Shown: positions 34,388-48,567, counted from the first letter of the stretch. The stretch: 64,000 nucleotides of DNA from Paracoccaceae bacterium (GCA_030148225.1 JASBTX010000029.1:1-64000); one strand, 5' to 3'. Notes: generated from the letters alone by a model not told the origin. Made by a program: numbers and translations.

Positions 34388-35293
34388 TTAACCTTTGCCT
34401 TTCGTCCGGGTCTTGCCTTTGACAGCGTTCTTTTCGAGGAATTCGATCATCTTCCCGGCGATATCAAGTCGGGTCGCTTTTTCAACACCCTCCAGTCCGG
34501 GCGACGAGTTAACTTCCATGATGACCGGGCCATGGTTTGCGCGAAGCATGTCAACACCACATGCGTTCAACCCCATGGACTTGGCTGCCCGAACGGCTGT
34601 TGCGCGTTCCTCGGGCGACAGTTTAACAACCTGAGCAGAACCGCCCCGGTGGAGGTTTGAGCGGAACTCGCCTTCCGCGCCGGTGCGCTTCATGGCCGCG
34701 ATAACTTTGCCGCCGACAACGATTGCGCGAATATCGGTGCCACCAGCTTCTTTGATGAACTCCTGAATCAGGATGTTTGTGTTCGTCGCCCTGAATGCCT
34801 CGACGACTGACTTTGCCGATCGGTTCGTATCGGCGAGAACGACGCCCAGTCCCTGCGTACCCTCGAGCAGTTTGATCACAAGTGGCGCTTCGCCCGCCAG
34901 TTTCAGGACTTCTTCCGTTTGCTTTGCGTCGTGGGCAAAGGTTGTAACGGGCAAACCGATACCATCCCGCGCCATCAATTGCATGGACCTGAGTTTGTCC
35001 CGTGACCGACCAATGGCAACGCTCTCGTTAAGAGGGTAGACTCCCATCATTTCAAACTGTCGCAGGACCGCAGTCCCGTAGAATGTCACGGACGCGCCAA
35101 TCCGGGGTATGACCGCATCATAGCCCGTCAGCTTCTCGCCATTGTAATAGATCGCCGGACGACGCGAGGCGATGTTCATATAGCATCGCAGCGTGTCGAT
35201 GATGTTCAACTCATGGCCGCGTTCCTCTGCCGCTTCCTTGAGGCGCCGATGCGTGTAGAGGTTGGCGTTGCGCGCCAGCATTGCAATCCTCAT
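34388..35293 (-). CDS. rimK: RimK family ATP-grasp alpha-L-glutamate ligase
   Basis: 301 residues, collinear with E. coli RimK over nearly its whole length: [58 protein letters not shown], then the ATP-grasp core ([40 protein letters not shown]). RimK adds glutamates to the C-terminus of ribosomal protein S6. The gene overlaps the RimB-like protease gene by 4 nt and is followed by the AstE-like gene. The C-terminus is Lys-rich ([10 protein letters not shown]). Confidence 0.93.
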   Translation of the reverse strand: MRIAMLARNANLYTHRRLKEAAEERGHELNIIDTLRCYMNIASRRPAIYYNGEKLTGYDAVIPRIGASVTFYGTAVLRQFEMMGVYPLNESVAIGRSRDKLRSMQLMARDGIGLPVTTFAHDAKQTEEVLKLAGEAPLVIKLLEGTQGLGVVLADTNRSAKSVVEAFRATNTNILIQEFIKEAGGTDIRAIVVGGKVIAAMKRTGAEGEFRSNLHRGGSAQVVKLSPEERATAVRAAKSMGLNACGVDMLRANHGPVIMEVNSSPGLEGVEKATRLDIAGKMIEFLEKNAVKGKTRTKGKG

Positions 35294-35796
35294 CTGTAGT
35301 CCTTTCTACGTCTCTCCTGCGGAGGTTCTGTCATCAGAAATGTCTTGCGCGTATGAACCGCGATATTGTGATCCTTGAGCGCCGAACGCCCAATGATCAT
35401 GGGGAAGGTCATGTTGCCGCGATCCGTGATCGACAAATCGATCATCCATTGACGCTTACCCAGTTTAAGGCGCGTGCGAATAATGTAGCGGTCTTCCGGG
35501 ACGCCGCTTGTGTTCTTGATTGCGCGCTCTGAATGGTATGGCGCTTCGATGTATCGCTCTGGCGAAAGTTCAGAGATTTGCGTGCGGAAGCGCAGCCACG
35601 CCGCGCCATCCCGCACAAATTCCTGAATGTCGATTGCATGCAGCGCTGTTGTCCGAGCACCGGTATCGATCTTGGCTTTGACGCGATTGAGGCCCAGCAA
35701 AGGCAGATCAGCCATTTCCATCCAGCCGATCAATGCGGGAGGCTTTACCTTTCGCTTGGGTGCTTTGGTTTTGTCAGGAATCATCAATTCAGCCAT
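35290..35796 (-). CDS. RimB-like retropepsin-fold protease (ATP-dependent zinc protease family)
   Basis: 168 residues of the Pfam family named putative ATP-dependent zinc protease, which has a retropepsin-like fold. The aspartyl active-site triplet is seen as [13 protein letters not shown] (D about 44, T, G) and the partner strand [15 protein letters not shown] is conserved. In Pseudomonas the equivalent, RimB, is encoded with RimK and acts on the glutamylated S6 tail. It overlaps rimK by 4 nt and leads the cassette. Orientation is divergent to the small gene at 35977. Confidence 0.82.
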   Translation of the reverse strand: MAELMIPDKTKAPKRKVKPPALIGWMEMADLPLLGLNRVKAKIDTGARTTALHAIDIQEFVRDGAAWLRFRTQISELSPERYIEAPYHSERAIKNTSGVPEDRYIIRTRLKLGKRQWMIDLSITDRGNMTFPMIIGRSALKDHNIAVHTRKTFLMTEPPQERRRKDYR

Positions 35797-35936
35797 GGCT
35801 TCATCAAGACTACAGGGTCGAGAACAAAAAAGAACCCAAGGTCCGCCCGAATATCCGCACCAATGTCGGTTCGATGGTCTGTCAGTACCAAGTCTGCCAT
35901 TCTGGTCCCCTTTGAACTGCCTTTACAAATCAGAAT

Positions 35937-35960
35937 ATTTTTTGTCTATAGATAAAAAAT
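35937..35960. promoter_or_regulatory. 24-bp near-perfect palindrome overlapping a promoter
   Basis: Two 12-bp arms, ATTTTTTGTCTA and TAGATAAAAAAT, are symmetric about 35948/35949 with one mismatched pair. It overlaps the -10 of a plausible promoter for the gene at 35977 (TTTACA at 35922-35927, 17 bp, TCTATA at 35945-35950). Such symmetry suggests a repressor operator, perhaps autoregulatory or controlling the divergent protease-rimK run as well. Confidence 0.5.
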
Positions 35961-35976
35961 TATCACGGATTTGATA

Positions 35977-36240
35977 ATGCTCCACGAATCTACAGCAGCA
36001 CGACTTGCGGATTTTTATTCGCAAGAATTCGGTGGTAAGCCCTCGGGTCGCTACCGTATTCCTGAGAAACTGCTCAAAGAGATGATGGGACGAAAACGTC
36101 TCTATCCGGAGGACAGAACGGCTATTTCGCGTGCGCTCTTCGAACTTGGGTATGTCCTGATCGACATAGACAGCTTCTTTGTAGTCATGAGTTCAAATGC
36201 TTTTGTGAACTACCGAAGGGTCAGCAAGGAGGCCCTATAG
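35977..36240 (+). CDS. Hypothetical small protein, divergent from the RimB-RimK cassette
   Basis: 87 residues from the ATG at 35977 (the frame can also start at TTG 35971). The protein is charged and helical in the first half (SGRYRIPEKLLKEMMGRKR) and more hydrophobic later (ALFELGYVLIDIDSFFVVM). A helix-turn-helix-like arrangement is possible but not convincing. It is more AT-rich than its neighbours and is bounded by a palindromic promoter and a downstream hairpin. I do not recognise the family. Confidence 0.6.
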   Translation: MLHESTAARLADFYSQEFGGKPSGRYRIPEKLLKEMMGRKRLYPEDRTAISRALFELGYVLIDIDSFFVVMSSNAFVNYRRVSKEAL

Positions 36241-36247
36241 CCTTGGA

Positions 36248-36278
36248 ATACCCCCAAATGCGTGTTTTCTGGGGGTAT
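36248..36278 (+). terminator. Hairpin after the small gene
   Basis: An 8-bp stem (ATACCCCC 36248-36255 with GGGGGTAT 36271-36278) with a 15-nt loop begins 7 nt after the stop codon. No T-run follows, so it is a weak or Rho-assisted terminator, or a 3'-end stabilising hairpin. Confidence 0.45.
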
Positions 36279-36317
36279 CGGGCGTTCAGCTATGTTCAGG
36301 ATGATAGCCCGAAATCG

Positions 36318-36342
36318 GATAAAAAACTCAATGTTTTTGAGT
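36318..36342 (-). terminator. Rho-independent terminator of tRNA-Leu
   Basis: On the minus strand, ACTCAA and TTGAGT form a 6-bp stem with a 5-nt loop, followed directly by TTTTTATC. It lies about 30 nt past the tRNA 3' end, in the right place and direction to end the tRNA-Leu transcript. Confidence 0.75.
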
Positions 36343-36370
36343 AGTTATGCGCATCTATGTCCGGAAGAAA

Positions 36371-36457
36371 TGGTGCCCAGGAGAGGACTCGAACCTCCAC
36401 GTCCATACGGACACTAGCACCTGAAGCTAGCGCGTCTACCAATTCCGCCACCTGGGC
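36371..36457 (-). tRNA. tRNA-Leu (CAG anticodon)
   Basis: An 87-nt class II tRNA with encoded CCA. The acceptor stem GCCCAGG pairs perfectly with CCTGGGC, the anticodon arm is CTAGC-TTCAGGT-GCTAG giving anticodon CAG, and a long variable arm (TGTCCGTATGGACG) is present as expected for leucine. A terminator follows. A standard single-copy tRNA gene. Confidence 0.97.
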
Positions 36458-36667
36458 AGGTGTCGTGAGGGCGGGTGTTAATCCTGTGCGCAGAGGGAGT
36501 CAACGCGGTTCGGGACAAAATTGCACCCATTGGCCGGAAATCACCGCCGCCGGTCCGGGCGCCCCCGAATTCACCACAACAGAGCGTAGAAGCAGGCCGT
36601 TTTGTGACTTGTCCACCACTCGGGCTTGCGGCTAAACCGGAACCCGAAGACGAGACAGGAGAAGGCC

Positions 36668-37651
36668 ATGCCACAGCTAGTCACGATTTTCGGCGGATCC
36701 GGGTTCGTGGGCCGCTATATCGCACAGCAGATGGCCAAAGAGGGCTGGCGCGTTCGGGTGGCCGTCCGCCGCCCGATCGAGGCCGTCTTTGTCAAAACCT
36801 ACGGCAATGTCGGCCAGGTAGAGCCGGTGCTCGCCAATATCCGCGACGACGGCTCGGTGCTGGCAGCGCTGAATGGCGCCGATGCGGCAATCAACTGCGT
36901 CGGAGTTCTGGCGCCAAATGGCAAGAACACGTTTGACGCCGTGCATGATGACGGTGCTCAGCGGGTGGCACGTCTGGCGGCAGCGGCTGGTGTTCAGCGC
37001 CTCGTCCATATTTCGGCCATCGGGGCTGACGCGCTTTCCGACAGCGATTATGCCCAAAGCAAAGCTGCCGGCGAGGCCGGGGTCATCGCCGCATTTCCCG
37101 ACGCGGTGATCCTCAGACCATCGGTAATCTTTGGCCCCGAAGATGATTTTTTCAACCGCTTCGCCCGGATGAGCCAGTTCGGGCCGTTTCTGCCGATCAT
37201 GGGGGCATCAACACGTTTCCAGCCTGTCTATGTCGGTGATGTTGCCCGCGCTGCGGTAACCGCTGCACGGGGAACAGCCGCGCCCGGCACGTACGAGCTT
37301 GGCGGGCCGGATGTCGATGATTTCGCCGGCCTGATGGACAGGATGCTGGACGTTGTCCAGCGCCGCCGGATCATTCTGAACATACCCTTTGCAGTCGGCC
37401 GGATCATCGCTTTCAGCCTGGACATGGTTCAGGCAATCTCTCTCGGGCTCATCCGCAATCCCGTCATCACCCGCGATCAGTTGCGCAATCTGCAGCATGA
37501 CAACGTGGTCACAGACGGTGCGATGACGCTGGCCGATCTGGGTATCGATGCGACCTCGATGGATACGATCCTGCCGGAATACCTCTGGTGCTTCCGGCCC
37601 TCGGGCCAGTATGCGGCGATTAAATCATCGGCACGCAATCTGCGGACCTAG
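36668..37651 (+). CDS. NDUFA9-like SDR oxidoreductase (complex I-associated NAD(P)H-binding family)
   Basis: 327 residues from the ATG at 36668, preceded by AGGAGAAGG. The N-terminus has the Rossmann motif TIFGGSGFVGRYIAQ and downstream NDUFA9-type features (AINCVGVLAPNGKNTF, RLVHISAIGAD, SDYAQSKAAGE, LRPSVIFGPEDDFFNRF). In mitochondria the homologue is a complex I accessory subunit; in alphaproteobacteria it is a stand-alone protein of uncertain role, possibly with complex I or quinones. It converges with uppP, 11 nt away. Confidence 0.85.
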   Translation: MPQLVTIFGGSGFVGRYIAQQMAKEGWRVRVAVRRPIEAVFVKTYGNVGQVEPVLANIRDDGSVLAALNGADAAINCVGVLAPNGKNTFDAVHDDGAQRVARLAAAAGVQRLVHISAIGADALSDSDYAQSKAAGEAGVIAAFPDAVILRPSVIFGPEDDFFNRFARMSQFGPFLPIMGASTRFQPVYVGDVARAAVTAARGTAAPGTYELGGPDVDDFAGLMDRMLDVVQRRRIILNIPFAVGRIIAFSLDMVQAISLGLIRNPVITRDQLRNLQHDNVVTDGAMTLADLGIDATSMDTILPEYLWCFRPSGQYAAIKSSARNLRT

Positions 37652-37662
37652 ACCGGGGATCG

Positions 37663-38466
37663 TCAGGCGTAGGCGATCCACAAGAGGATCAGCCCAAGGA
37701 TGACCCGATAGATCACATATGGTGTGTAGCTGATCGTTTTCAGCAGGCGCATCATCACGATGATCGACAACAGCGCCGCCACAAAGGCAAAGACTGCGGC
37801 AATTGCCGCATCAGCGGCCAGTGCACCGTTGGCATCCGCAATCACCTCAGCGCCCAGCGCAACACCGGACGCAATGATGACGGGGATCGACATCAGCATG
37901 GACAGGCGCGCCGCATCTGATCGTTCAAATCCCAGCAGCCGTGCGGTTGAAATCGTGATCCCGGAACGCGACGTGCCCGGGATCAGCGCCAGCGCCTGCG
38001 CCAGACCCATTTTGACAGCGTCCCGCATCGTCCAGTCAGCGGCACCGCGTTCGGATGAACCCACCTGATCCGCCCAATAAAGCACCAGCCCGAACAACAG
38101 CATGGTCCAGCCAATCACCGCGACGGATCTGAGCTGATCGTCAAGGCCGGTAATTTTGAGCGCGAGGCCAAAGATGATCGCCGGGATCGTCCCGATAATT
38201 AGCAAGAGCGCCAGTTTCGATCCGGGCGTATCTGCCCGGCCCGTCATCAGCCGGGGCAACCCCAAAAGCGCCTGTCGGACCTCGGACCAGAAATACAACA
38301 CAACCGCCAAGAGCGTGCCCACATGCACTGCCACATCGATGGTCTGGCCCTGATCCTGCATGCCTGTAAGATTTGGCAGCAAAATCAAATGGCCAGAGGA
38401 TGAAACCGGCAGAAACTCGGTAATTCCCTGCAATGCGGCAACGATCAGAAGATGAAATAAGGGCAT
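37663..38466 (-). CDS. uppP: Undecaprenyl-diphosphatase
   Basis: 267-residue membrane phosphatase that recycles undecaprenyl diphosphate for peptidoglycan and polysaccharide synthesis and confers bacitracin tolerance. From the ATG at 38464-38466 it begins PLFHLLIVAALQGITEFLPV and has the BacA motifs ITEFLPVSSSGHLIL and ALIPGTSRSGITI, with about eight membrane spans. The GTG at 38496 would add ten non-conserved residues. Confidence 0.95.
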   Translation of the reverse strand: MPLFHLLIVAALQGITEFLPVSSSGHLILLPNLTGMQDQGQTIDVAVHVGTLLAVVLYFWSEVRQALLGLPRLMTGRADTPGSKLALLLIIGTIPAIIFGLALKITGLDDQLRSVAVIGWTMLLFGLVLYWADQVGSSERGAADWTMRDAVKMGLAQALALIPGTSRSGITISTARLLGFERSDAARLSMLMSIPVIIASGVALGAEVIADANGALAADAAIAAVFAFVAALLSIIVMMRLLKTISYTPYVIYRVILGLILLWIAYA

Positions 38467-38683
38467 GGGCCAAAGATTCCGAATCTTTTGCGTCACCCTA
38501 ACCTTTTGAAATTTATTGGATAGCGCAAATTTAAGACAGCTTCTTTGACCTTATTTATGACTGGCCAGTAGCCTCATATCAAAAAAAGCGCCGAAAAAAG
38601 TTATATAGGTCAGCATATTTGACTTTTATATCACCCCGTCCCCCGATATACGGGCATCTCTTCAGGAATTCGGAACGTTTCAC

Positions 38684-40117
38684 ATGGCAACGGAAAAAAT
38701 GCTGCAATTCGTCACCGTCCCCCGCCTCATGCCAGAGAAAAGATCCTCTGCGGACAGGGCCGGTGATTTTCACGAAATCTATGCAGAATATGCCGCCACC
38801 AAGGCCACGGAACAGGCCAGCCGTTGCAGCCAGTGCGGCGTCCCCTATTGCCAGTCGCACTGCCCCTTGCACAATAACATTCCCGACTGGTTGCGCCTGA
38901 CCGCCGAAGGCCGGTTGCAGGAAGCCTACGAGATCAGTCAGGCCACCAATACCTTTCCGGAGATCTGCGGACGGATTTGCCCGCAGGACCGCCTGTGCGA
39001 GGGGAATTGCGTGATCGAACAATCCGGTCATGGCACCGTCACCATCGGCGCGGTCGAGAAATACCTCACCGACACTGCGTGGGAAAACGGCTGGGTTCAG
39101 CCCATTCAGCCTGCTGCCGAACGCGCCGAAAGCGTGGGCATCATTGGCGGTGGCCCGGGCGGGCTGGCCGCAGCCGACGTGCTGCGCCGGGCCGGGGTGC
39201 AGGTTACGATCTACGACCGGAATGACCGTGCCGGCGGCCTGCTGACCTATGGGATTCCGGGCTTCAAACTTGAAAAAGACGTTGTGGTGCAACGGATTGA
39301 ACAGCTGGAACAGGGCGGGGTGACGTTCCGGCTGAATTGTGACGTGGGAATCGATATCGCGTTTCAGGACATTCGCGCCGCCCATGACGCCGTGCTGATC
39401 GCAACCGGTGTCTATGCGTCACGCGATCTGACCGCACCGGGATCAGGTGCCGACGGTATCGTGCGGGCCATCGACTATCTGACCGCGTCAAACCGCAAGG
39501 GATTTGGTGATGACGTGCCCGAGTTTGATGACGGCACGCTGAATGCCGAAGGCAAGCGCGTCGTTGTGATCGGCGGTGGTGACACGGCCATGGACTGCGT
39601 GCGCACCGCCGTCAGGCAGGGTGCGACATCGGTCAAATGCCTTTATCGTCGCGACCGGGCCAATATGCCCGGCTCTCAGCGAGAGGTCGCGAACGCCGAG
39701 GAAGAGGGTGTTGAATTCGTCTGGCTGTCGGCACCCAAGGGCTTTTCCGGCAATCCTGTCACCGGCGTATTGACGCAAAAGATGCGGCTGGGTGCCCCGG
39801 ATGTATCCGGCAGACAATCGCCCGAGGTGATCGCGGGCTCGGACTATACCGAAGAGGCCGATCTGGTGATCAAGGCCCTTGGTTTCAGCCCCGAGAACCT
39901 GCCCGAGACATGGAATCAGCCTGACCTGCCCGTGTCGAATTGGGGCACGGTACTTGCCGATTTCCGCACACACAAGACCAGCATGCCAGGGGTCTATGCC
40001 TGCGGTGATATCCAGCGCGGCGCGTCGCTTGTGGTCTGGGCGATCCGGGACGGGCGCGAAGCGGCCGAGGCGATGCTGAAAGAATTCAACAACCGCGCAG
40101 CCGTGGCAGCGGAATGA
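38684..40117 (+). CDS. gltD: Glutamate synthase [NADPH] small subunit
   Basis: 477 residues, FAD and [4Fe-4S] protein that passes electrons from NADPH to the large subunit. The N-terminal cysteine motifs are complete (SRCSQCGVPYCQSHCPLHNN, CGRICPQDRLCEGNC), as are the two dinucleotide-binding motifs (GIIGGGPGGLAAADVL and VVIGGGDTAMD). It is upstream of gltB on the same strand, in the reverse of the common gltB-gltD order, with two short genes between. Confidence 0.95.
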   Translation: MATEKMLQFVTVPRLMPEKRSSADRAGDFHEIYAEYAATKATEQASRCSQCGVPYCQSHCPLHNNIPDWLRLTAEGRLQEAYEISQATNTFPEICGRICPQDRLCEGNCVIEQSGHGTVTIGAVEKYLTDTAWENGWVQPIQPAAERAESVGIIGGGPGGLAAADVLRRAGVQVTIYDRNDRAGGLLTYGIPGFKLEKDVVVQRIEQLEQGGVTFRLNCDVGIDIAFQDIRAAHDAVLIATGVYASRDLTAPGSGADGIVRAIDYLTASNRKGFGDDVPEFDDGTLNAEGKRVVVIGGGDTAMDCVRTAVRQGATSVKCLYRRDRANMPGSQREVANAEEEGVEFVWLSAPKGFSGNPVTGVLTQKMRLGAPDVSGRQSPEVIAGSDYTEEADLVIKALGFSPENLPETWNQPDLPVSNWGTVLADFRTHKTSMPGVYACGDIQRGASLVVWAIRDGREAAEAMLKEFNNRAAVAAE

Positions 40118-40140
40118 GCGGATCAGGGAAAGCAGGCGCA

Positions 40141-40578
40141 ATGACATCTGAAAATCGCTGTGGCCATTGTCTGTGCGGCGCCGTCAGTTTCACAGCCCGC
40201 ATCGATGACCCCGGCATTCAGGCGTGCCACTGCCGCCAGTGCCAGCGCTGGACAGGTGGCGGACCGCTGATGTCGCTGCGCGTCCGGGCACTGAAACTTC
40301 ACGGTGATGCGGCGATTGCATATCACCGCGCCAGCGAATGGGGCGAACGCGCCTTTTGCAAGACCTGCGGATCAACGCTGTTCTGGCGGATGCAGGAACG
40401 CCCGATCGCCTACATGGCAGTCGGCCTGTTCGATGATCAGAGCGGACTGCACATGGCGCAAGAGGTCTTTTCGGATTGTCGCGCGGCTTGGATGCATCCC
40501 TATGACGGGGCGGAACAAAGCACCGAAGCACAGGAATTTGCCAAACTCGATGCTTATCTGATGGATCAGGCACCATGA
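40141..40578 (+). CDS. GFA (glutathione-dependent formaldehyde-activating/CENP-V) family protein
   Basis: 145 residues from the ATG at 40141. It has the zinc-binding cysteines of the GFA fold: CGHCLCGAVSF, CHCRQCQRWTGG and a later FCKTCGSTLFWR. True Gfa activity cannot be claimed for this large and varied family; many members have no known substrate. An ATG at 40114 overlaps the gltD stop and is an alternative start. It lies between gltD and gltB. Confidence 0.85.
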   Translation: MTSENRCGHCLCGAVSFTARIDDPGIQACHCRQCQRWTGGGPLMSLRVRALKLHGDAAIAYHRASEWGERAFCKTCGSTLFWRMQERPIAYMAVGLFDDQSGLHMAQEVFSDCRAAWMHPYDGAEQSTEAQEFAKLDAYLMDQAP

Positions 40579-40592
40579 GAGGCAGGCAAGAA

Positions 40593-41280
40593 ATGATTAC
40601 CCTTGTTGTCGGCGCACTGCTGGCAACACCAGCGCTGGCCGGTACAGTCCCGTTACCCGAAAACTGCGCAGGTGTTCTGACGGTTCAGCTCAGACAATGT
40701 GTCGTCGAACATGTCGTGCAATGTGATGACCTGCCGGCGGGTGAAAAATGGATGTTCAGCCACATTCCGGGCGGCCGCTTTGCCTATACGCGCTACGACC
40801 GGAATTTCTCTCCGCTGGAACGGATCAACTGGGTGACAGGTGAGATCGAGCTGCCTGACGGCCCCGCGCCCGATCCGCTGAATATTGAGGAATTGCTTGC
40901 GACTGGTCTGGACACGTACGAGGCGAATTTCACCTCGAGCCTGAATGGCGATACGACGATCAAGGGGTTCGACAGGCTGACCGGGGGCGAGGTCGAGATT
41001 GACGGCCGCCGCCTGCAACTGACCGAGTTTGAATATGTCAAAACCGATCAATCCGGTAAGGTCATCGCCTCGTATTCGGGCAATCAGTTTCTGGACGCTG
41101 AACTGAACGTGATCTTCGCGGGGTCTTTTACGGATCGGCTGAACGAGGCCGGTTTCAGCAATTTCTCCCCCATGGATTTCAGCCTGCCCGGCGAGGCGGG
41201 ATTTCTGACCGATACACCAAGATACGAATGCGGCCTCCGGGATGCGGATTTCCCGGTGCGCCAGACGACGGAGACAGAAG

Positions 41281-41294
<14 letters not shown>
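40593..41294 (+). CDS. Predicted exported protein of unknown function
   Basis: 233 residues from the ATG at 40593, which has AGAGGCAGGCAAG just upstream; an ATG at 40575 is an alternative. A signal peptide is clear (MITLVVGALLATPALAG, cleavage after ALA). The mature protein contains conserved-looking cysteines (ENCAGVL, RQCVVEHVVQC and YECGLRD) suggesting disulphides in the periplasm. I do not recognise the family. Its stop overlaps the gltB start region by 14 nt, so translation may be coupled. Confidence 0.75.
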
Positions 41295-45816
<4,522 letters not shown>

Positions 45817-45818
45817 CC

Positions 45819-45844
45819 GGGCACCACAATCTGTACCGGTGCCC
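45819..45844. terminator. Hairpin between convergent gltB and fahA
   Basis: GGGCACC (45819-45825) and GGTGCCC (45838-45844) make a 7-bp stem with a 12-nt loop, starting 3 nt past the gltB stop. There is no real T-run, so efficiency is doubtful. Confidence 0.4.
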
Positions 45845-45878
45845 TTGAGGCACCAGTCAGGCAGTCAGCAATGGCAAG

Positions 45879-47120
45879 CTAACGCGCGGGCAGAACCTTG
45901 CCCGTGCATTCGCCAAAGCCAATCCTGTAACCGTCACCACTGGCCCCACCACGCAAAGTCAGCCTGTCGCCATCCTCGATAAAACTCCGCGACATGCCGT
46001 TGCCGATTTCCACCGGCTCCTTGCCACCCCAGCTCAGCTCCAGCAGCGATCCGCGATTTTCCCGCAAGGGTCCGGATATCGTGCCTGACCCGATCAGATC
46101 ACCGCAATTCATCGGACACCCCGAAGAGGCATGATGCGCAATCTGCTGCGCGGATGAGTAGTAGAGTTCGCGGTGATTGGTGCGCGCGAGTACCGTCTCA
46201 TGCCCAGCCCCTTCGGGCTGAATGGCCACGGTCAGATCGATATCGTACAGCATTGGCCCGTCATCACGAATGTAGTCCAGCAGCGGATGAATCCGAGGCG
46301 GCGTATCGGCTCTAAATGGCTCAAGTGCGGCACGGGTCACGATCCAGGGCGAGATGCTGGTTGCCGTGGCCTTGGACTGAAACGGGCCAAGCGGCTGATA
46401 TTCCCACGCCTGTATGTCGCGCGCCGACCAGTCGTTCAGCAGTACATATCCAAATATCATCTTGTCGGCCTCAGCGACAGAAACGGGGCCGTCCGATGCG
46501 CCCCCCAGAACGGCACCCATTTCAAGTTCGATGTCGAATTTTCCACTGGCGGCGAAATAGGGGCGGTCATCATCCGCCCCCTTCAACTGGCCCATGGGTC
46601 GACGGATATCAGTGCCGGACACGACGACCGAGGATGCCCGGCCGTTATATCCGATGGGCATATGCAGCCAATTGGGCGGCAGTGCATTCTCGGCCCCGCG
46701 AAACATCGTGCCCACATTGGTGGCATGATGGTAGCCGGCATAGAAATCCGTGTATTCCGATACGGCAAATGGCATGTGCAGCCGGGCATTTGCCATCGGG
46801 ATGAGCATCGGCTCGATCCGTTCCCGATCCGATGATCCTTCTGTCAGTAGCGCTGTCAGTTGGGCGCGGAACGCGGCCCAGGCATCTTCGCCCAGTTCCA
46901 TGAAATCGTTCCAGAACGGCACATCGAATACCGTCCCGCCCTCTGGTGTGATGATCCCCTCTTCCTCGAGCCGGGCAATATCGACAATCCGGTCGCCGAT
47001 GGCTACGCCGGGGCGCGGCTCTGTTTCTTCGGTCGAAAACACGCCACAAGGAAGGTTGTTCAGCGGAAATTCGGTAGTGGGCGAATTTGCGCTTTCAACC
47101 CAGCTTCTGATCAGCGCCAT
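45879..47120 (-). CDS. fahA: Fumarylacetoacetase
   Basis: 413 residues from the ATG at 47118-47120; last enzyme of tyrosine/homogentisate catabolism, splitting fumarylacetoacetate into fumarate and acetoacetate. Family marks are LNNLPCGVF, FAVSEYTDFYAGYHHATNVG with catalytic and calcium-binding residues, YNGRASSVVVSGTDIRRP, ELEMGAVLG, LLNDWSARDIQAWEYQPLGP in part, and MNCGDLIGSGTISG. It is 79 nt downstream of hmgA on the same strand. The middle enzyme, maleylacetoacetate isomerase, is not in the cluster. Confidence 0.94.
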   Translation of the reverse strand: MALIRSWVESANSPTTEFPLNNLPCGVFSTEETEPRPGVAIGDRIVDIARLEEEGIITPEGGTVFDVPFWNDFMELGEDAWAAFRAQLTALLTEGSSDRERIEPMLIPMANARLHMPFAVSEYTDFYAGYHHATNVGTMFRGAENALPPNWLHMPIGYNGRASSVVVSGTDIRRPMGQLKGADDDRPYFAASGKFDIELEMGAVLGGASDGPVSVAEADKMIFGYVLLNDWSARDIQAWEYQPLGPFQSKATATSISPWIVTRAALEPFRADTPPRIHPLLDYIRDDGPMLYDIDLTVAIQPEGAGHETVLARTNHRELYYSSAQQIAHHASSGCPMNCGDLIGSGTISGPLRENRGSLLELSWGGKEPVEIGNGMSRSFIEDGDRLTLRGGASGDGYRIGFGECTGKVLPAR

Positions 47121-47199
47121 CGCCGCTCTACCCCCTGTCCGGGCCAAATCCGGTGCCCAAATCCATATTCAGCCATCTCTCGGATATCGCGGCCATGGC

Positions 47200-48567
47200 C
47201 TATTTCTTTCCGGGTGTTCCATCGAATTTCTTGTCTATGTCGCTCCAGCAATCGATGTAGTCATCCTGCAGCGGCGCCTCGTCGGCGGCAAACCGGGTCA
47301 GGTGCTGGGGGAACCGCGTTTCGAACATGAAGGACATCGTATTGTCCAGTTTCTGCGGTGCAAGTTCCGCGTTCGAGGCGCCTTCAAATGCGTTCTTGTC
47401 CGGCCCATGCGGTAGCATCATATTATGAAGCGACATACCGCCCGGCACAAAGCCCTTTGGCTTGGCATCATACTGCCCATAGATATTGCCCATCAGTTCG
47501 GACATGATGTTCTTGTGATACCATGGCGGGCGGAACGTGTCCTCCATCACCATCCAGCGTTCGCGAAACAGGACAAAGTCGATATTGGCCGTACCGGGCA
47601 CGCCTGACGGGGCGGTCAGCACCGTGAAAATCGACGGGTCCGGATGGTCAAACAGGATCGCACCGACGGGGCAGTATGTGCGCAGATCGTATTTCACAGG
47701 CGCATAGTTGCCGTGCCAAGCCACCACATCCAGCGGGCTGTGGCCGATATGCGTGCGATGGAACTGTCCACACCATTTGACGGTGACGGTCGAAGGCACT
47801 TCACGGTCCTCGAACGCCGCGACCGGTGTCTTGAAATCGCGCCGGTTCGCCATGCAGTTGGCACCAATCGGGCCCCGCCCGGGCAGCTCGAATTTCTGGC
47901 CGTAGTTTTCACAGACGAAACCGCGCGCCGGCCCCTCTGTCACTTCGACCCGATACAAAAGCCCGCGCGGAATGATGGCGATCTCTTTGGGCTCCAGATC
48001 GATGACACCCAGTTCCGTACAAAACCTGAGCTTGCCTTCCTGCGGGACGATCAGCAATTCGGAATCGGCCGAATAGAAATAGTCATCTACCATCGACTCT
48101 GTCGCCAGATAGATATGGCTGGCCATCCCGACCTGCGTATTGACATCGCCCGCAGTCGTCATCGTGCGCATGCCCGTGACAAATGTCAGCGCCTCGGTCG
48201 TATGCGGCACCGGGTCCCAGCGATATTGCCCGAGCGATATGACATCGGCCAGAACGTGCGGTGCAGATTGCCAGTAGGGCATCTCGATCTTTTCATAGCG
48301 ATGCGAATGCTTGACCGATGGCCGGATGCGATAGCACCATGTCCGCTCGTTCTGATGACTTGGTGCGGTGAACGCCGTCCCCGAAAGCTGTTCACCATAC
48401 AGGCCATAATTGCATTTCTGCGGGCTGTTCATACCCTGCGGCAACGCCCCGGGCAGCGCCTCGGTTTCGAAATCATTGCCAAAGCCGGGCATATAACCCG
48501 CTGTAATACCGCGATTATCCGCGTCGGCAATCATGCCGTCGATTTGTGTCTGACGGTTCATTTTCAT
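47200..48567 (-). CDS. hmgA: Homogentisate 1,2-dioxygenase
   Basis: 455-residue iron dioxygenase opening homogentisate to maleylacetoacetate. Family marks are [19 protein letters not shown] near the start and the jelly-roll core with the HH/E metal region ([24 protein letters not shown]). The ATG at 48565-48567 has GAGGTCA 2 nt upstream, a clear ribosome binding site. Its promoter carries an inverted repeat, and a MarR gene is divergent. Confidence 0.96.
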   Translation of the reverse strand: MKMNRQTQIDGMIADADNRGITAGYMPGFGNDFETEALPGALPQGMNSPQKCNYGLYGEQLSGTAFTAPSHQNERTWCYRIRPSVKHSHRYEKIEMPYWQSAPHVLADVISLGQYRWDPVPHTTEALTFVTGMRTMTTAGDVNTQVGMASHIYLATESMVDDYFYSADSELLIVPQEGKLRFCTELGVIDLEPKEIAIIPRGLLYRVEVTEGPARGFVCENYGQKFELPGRGPIGANCMANRRDFKTPVAAFEDREVPSTVTVKWCGQFHRTHIGHSPLDVVAWHGNYAPVKYDLRTYCPVGAILFDHPDPSIFTVLTAPSGVPGTANIDFVLFRERWMVMEDTFRPPWYHKNIMSELMGNIYGQYDAKPKGFVPGGMSLHNMMLPHGPDKNAFEGASNAELAPQKLDNTMSFMFETRFPQHLTRFAADEAPLQDDYIDCWSDIDKKFDGTPGKK

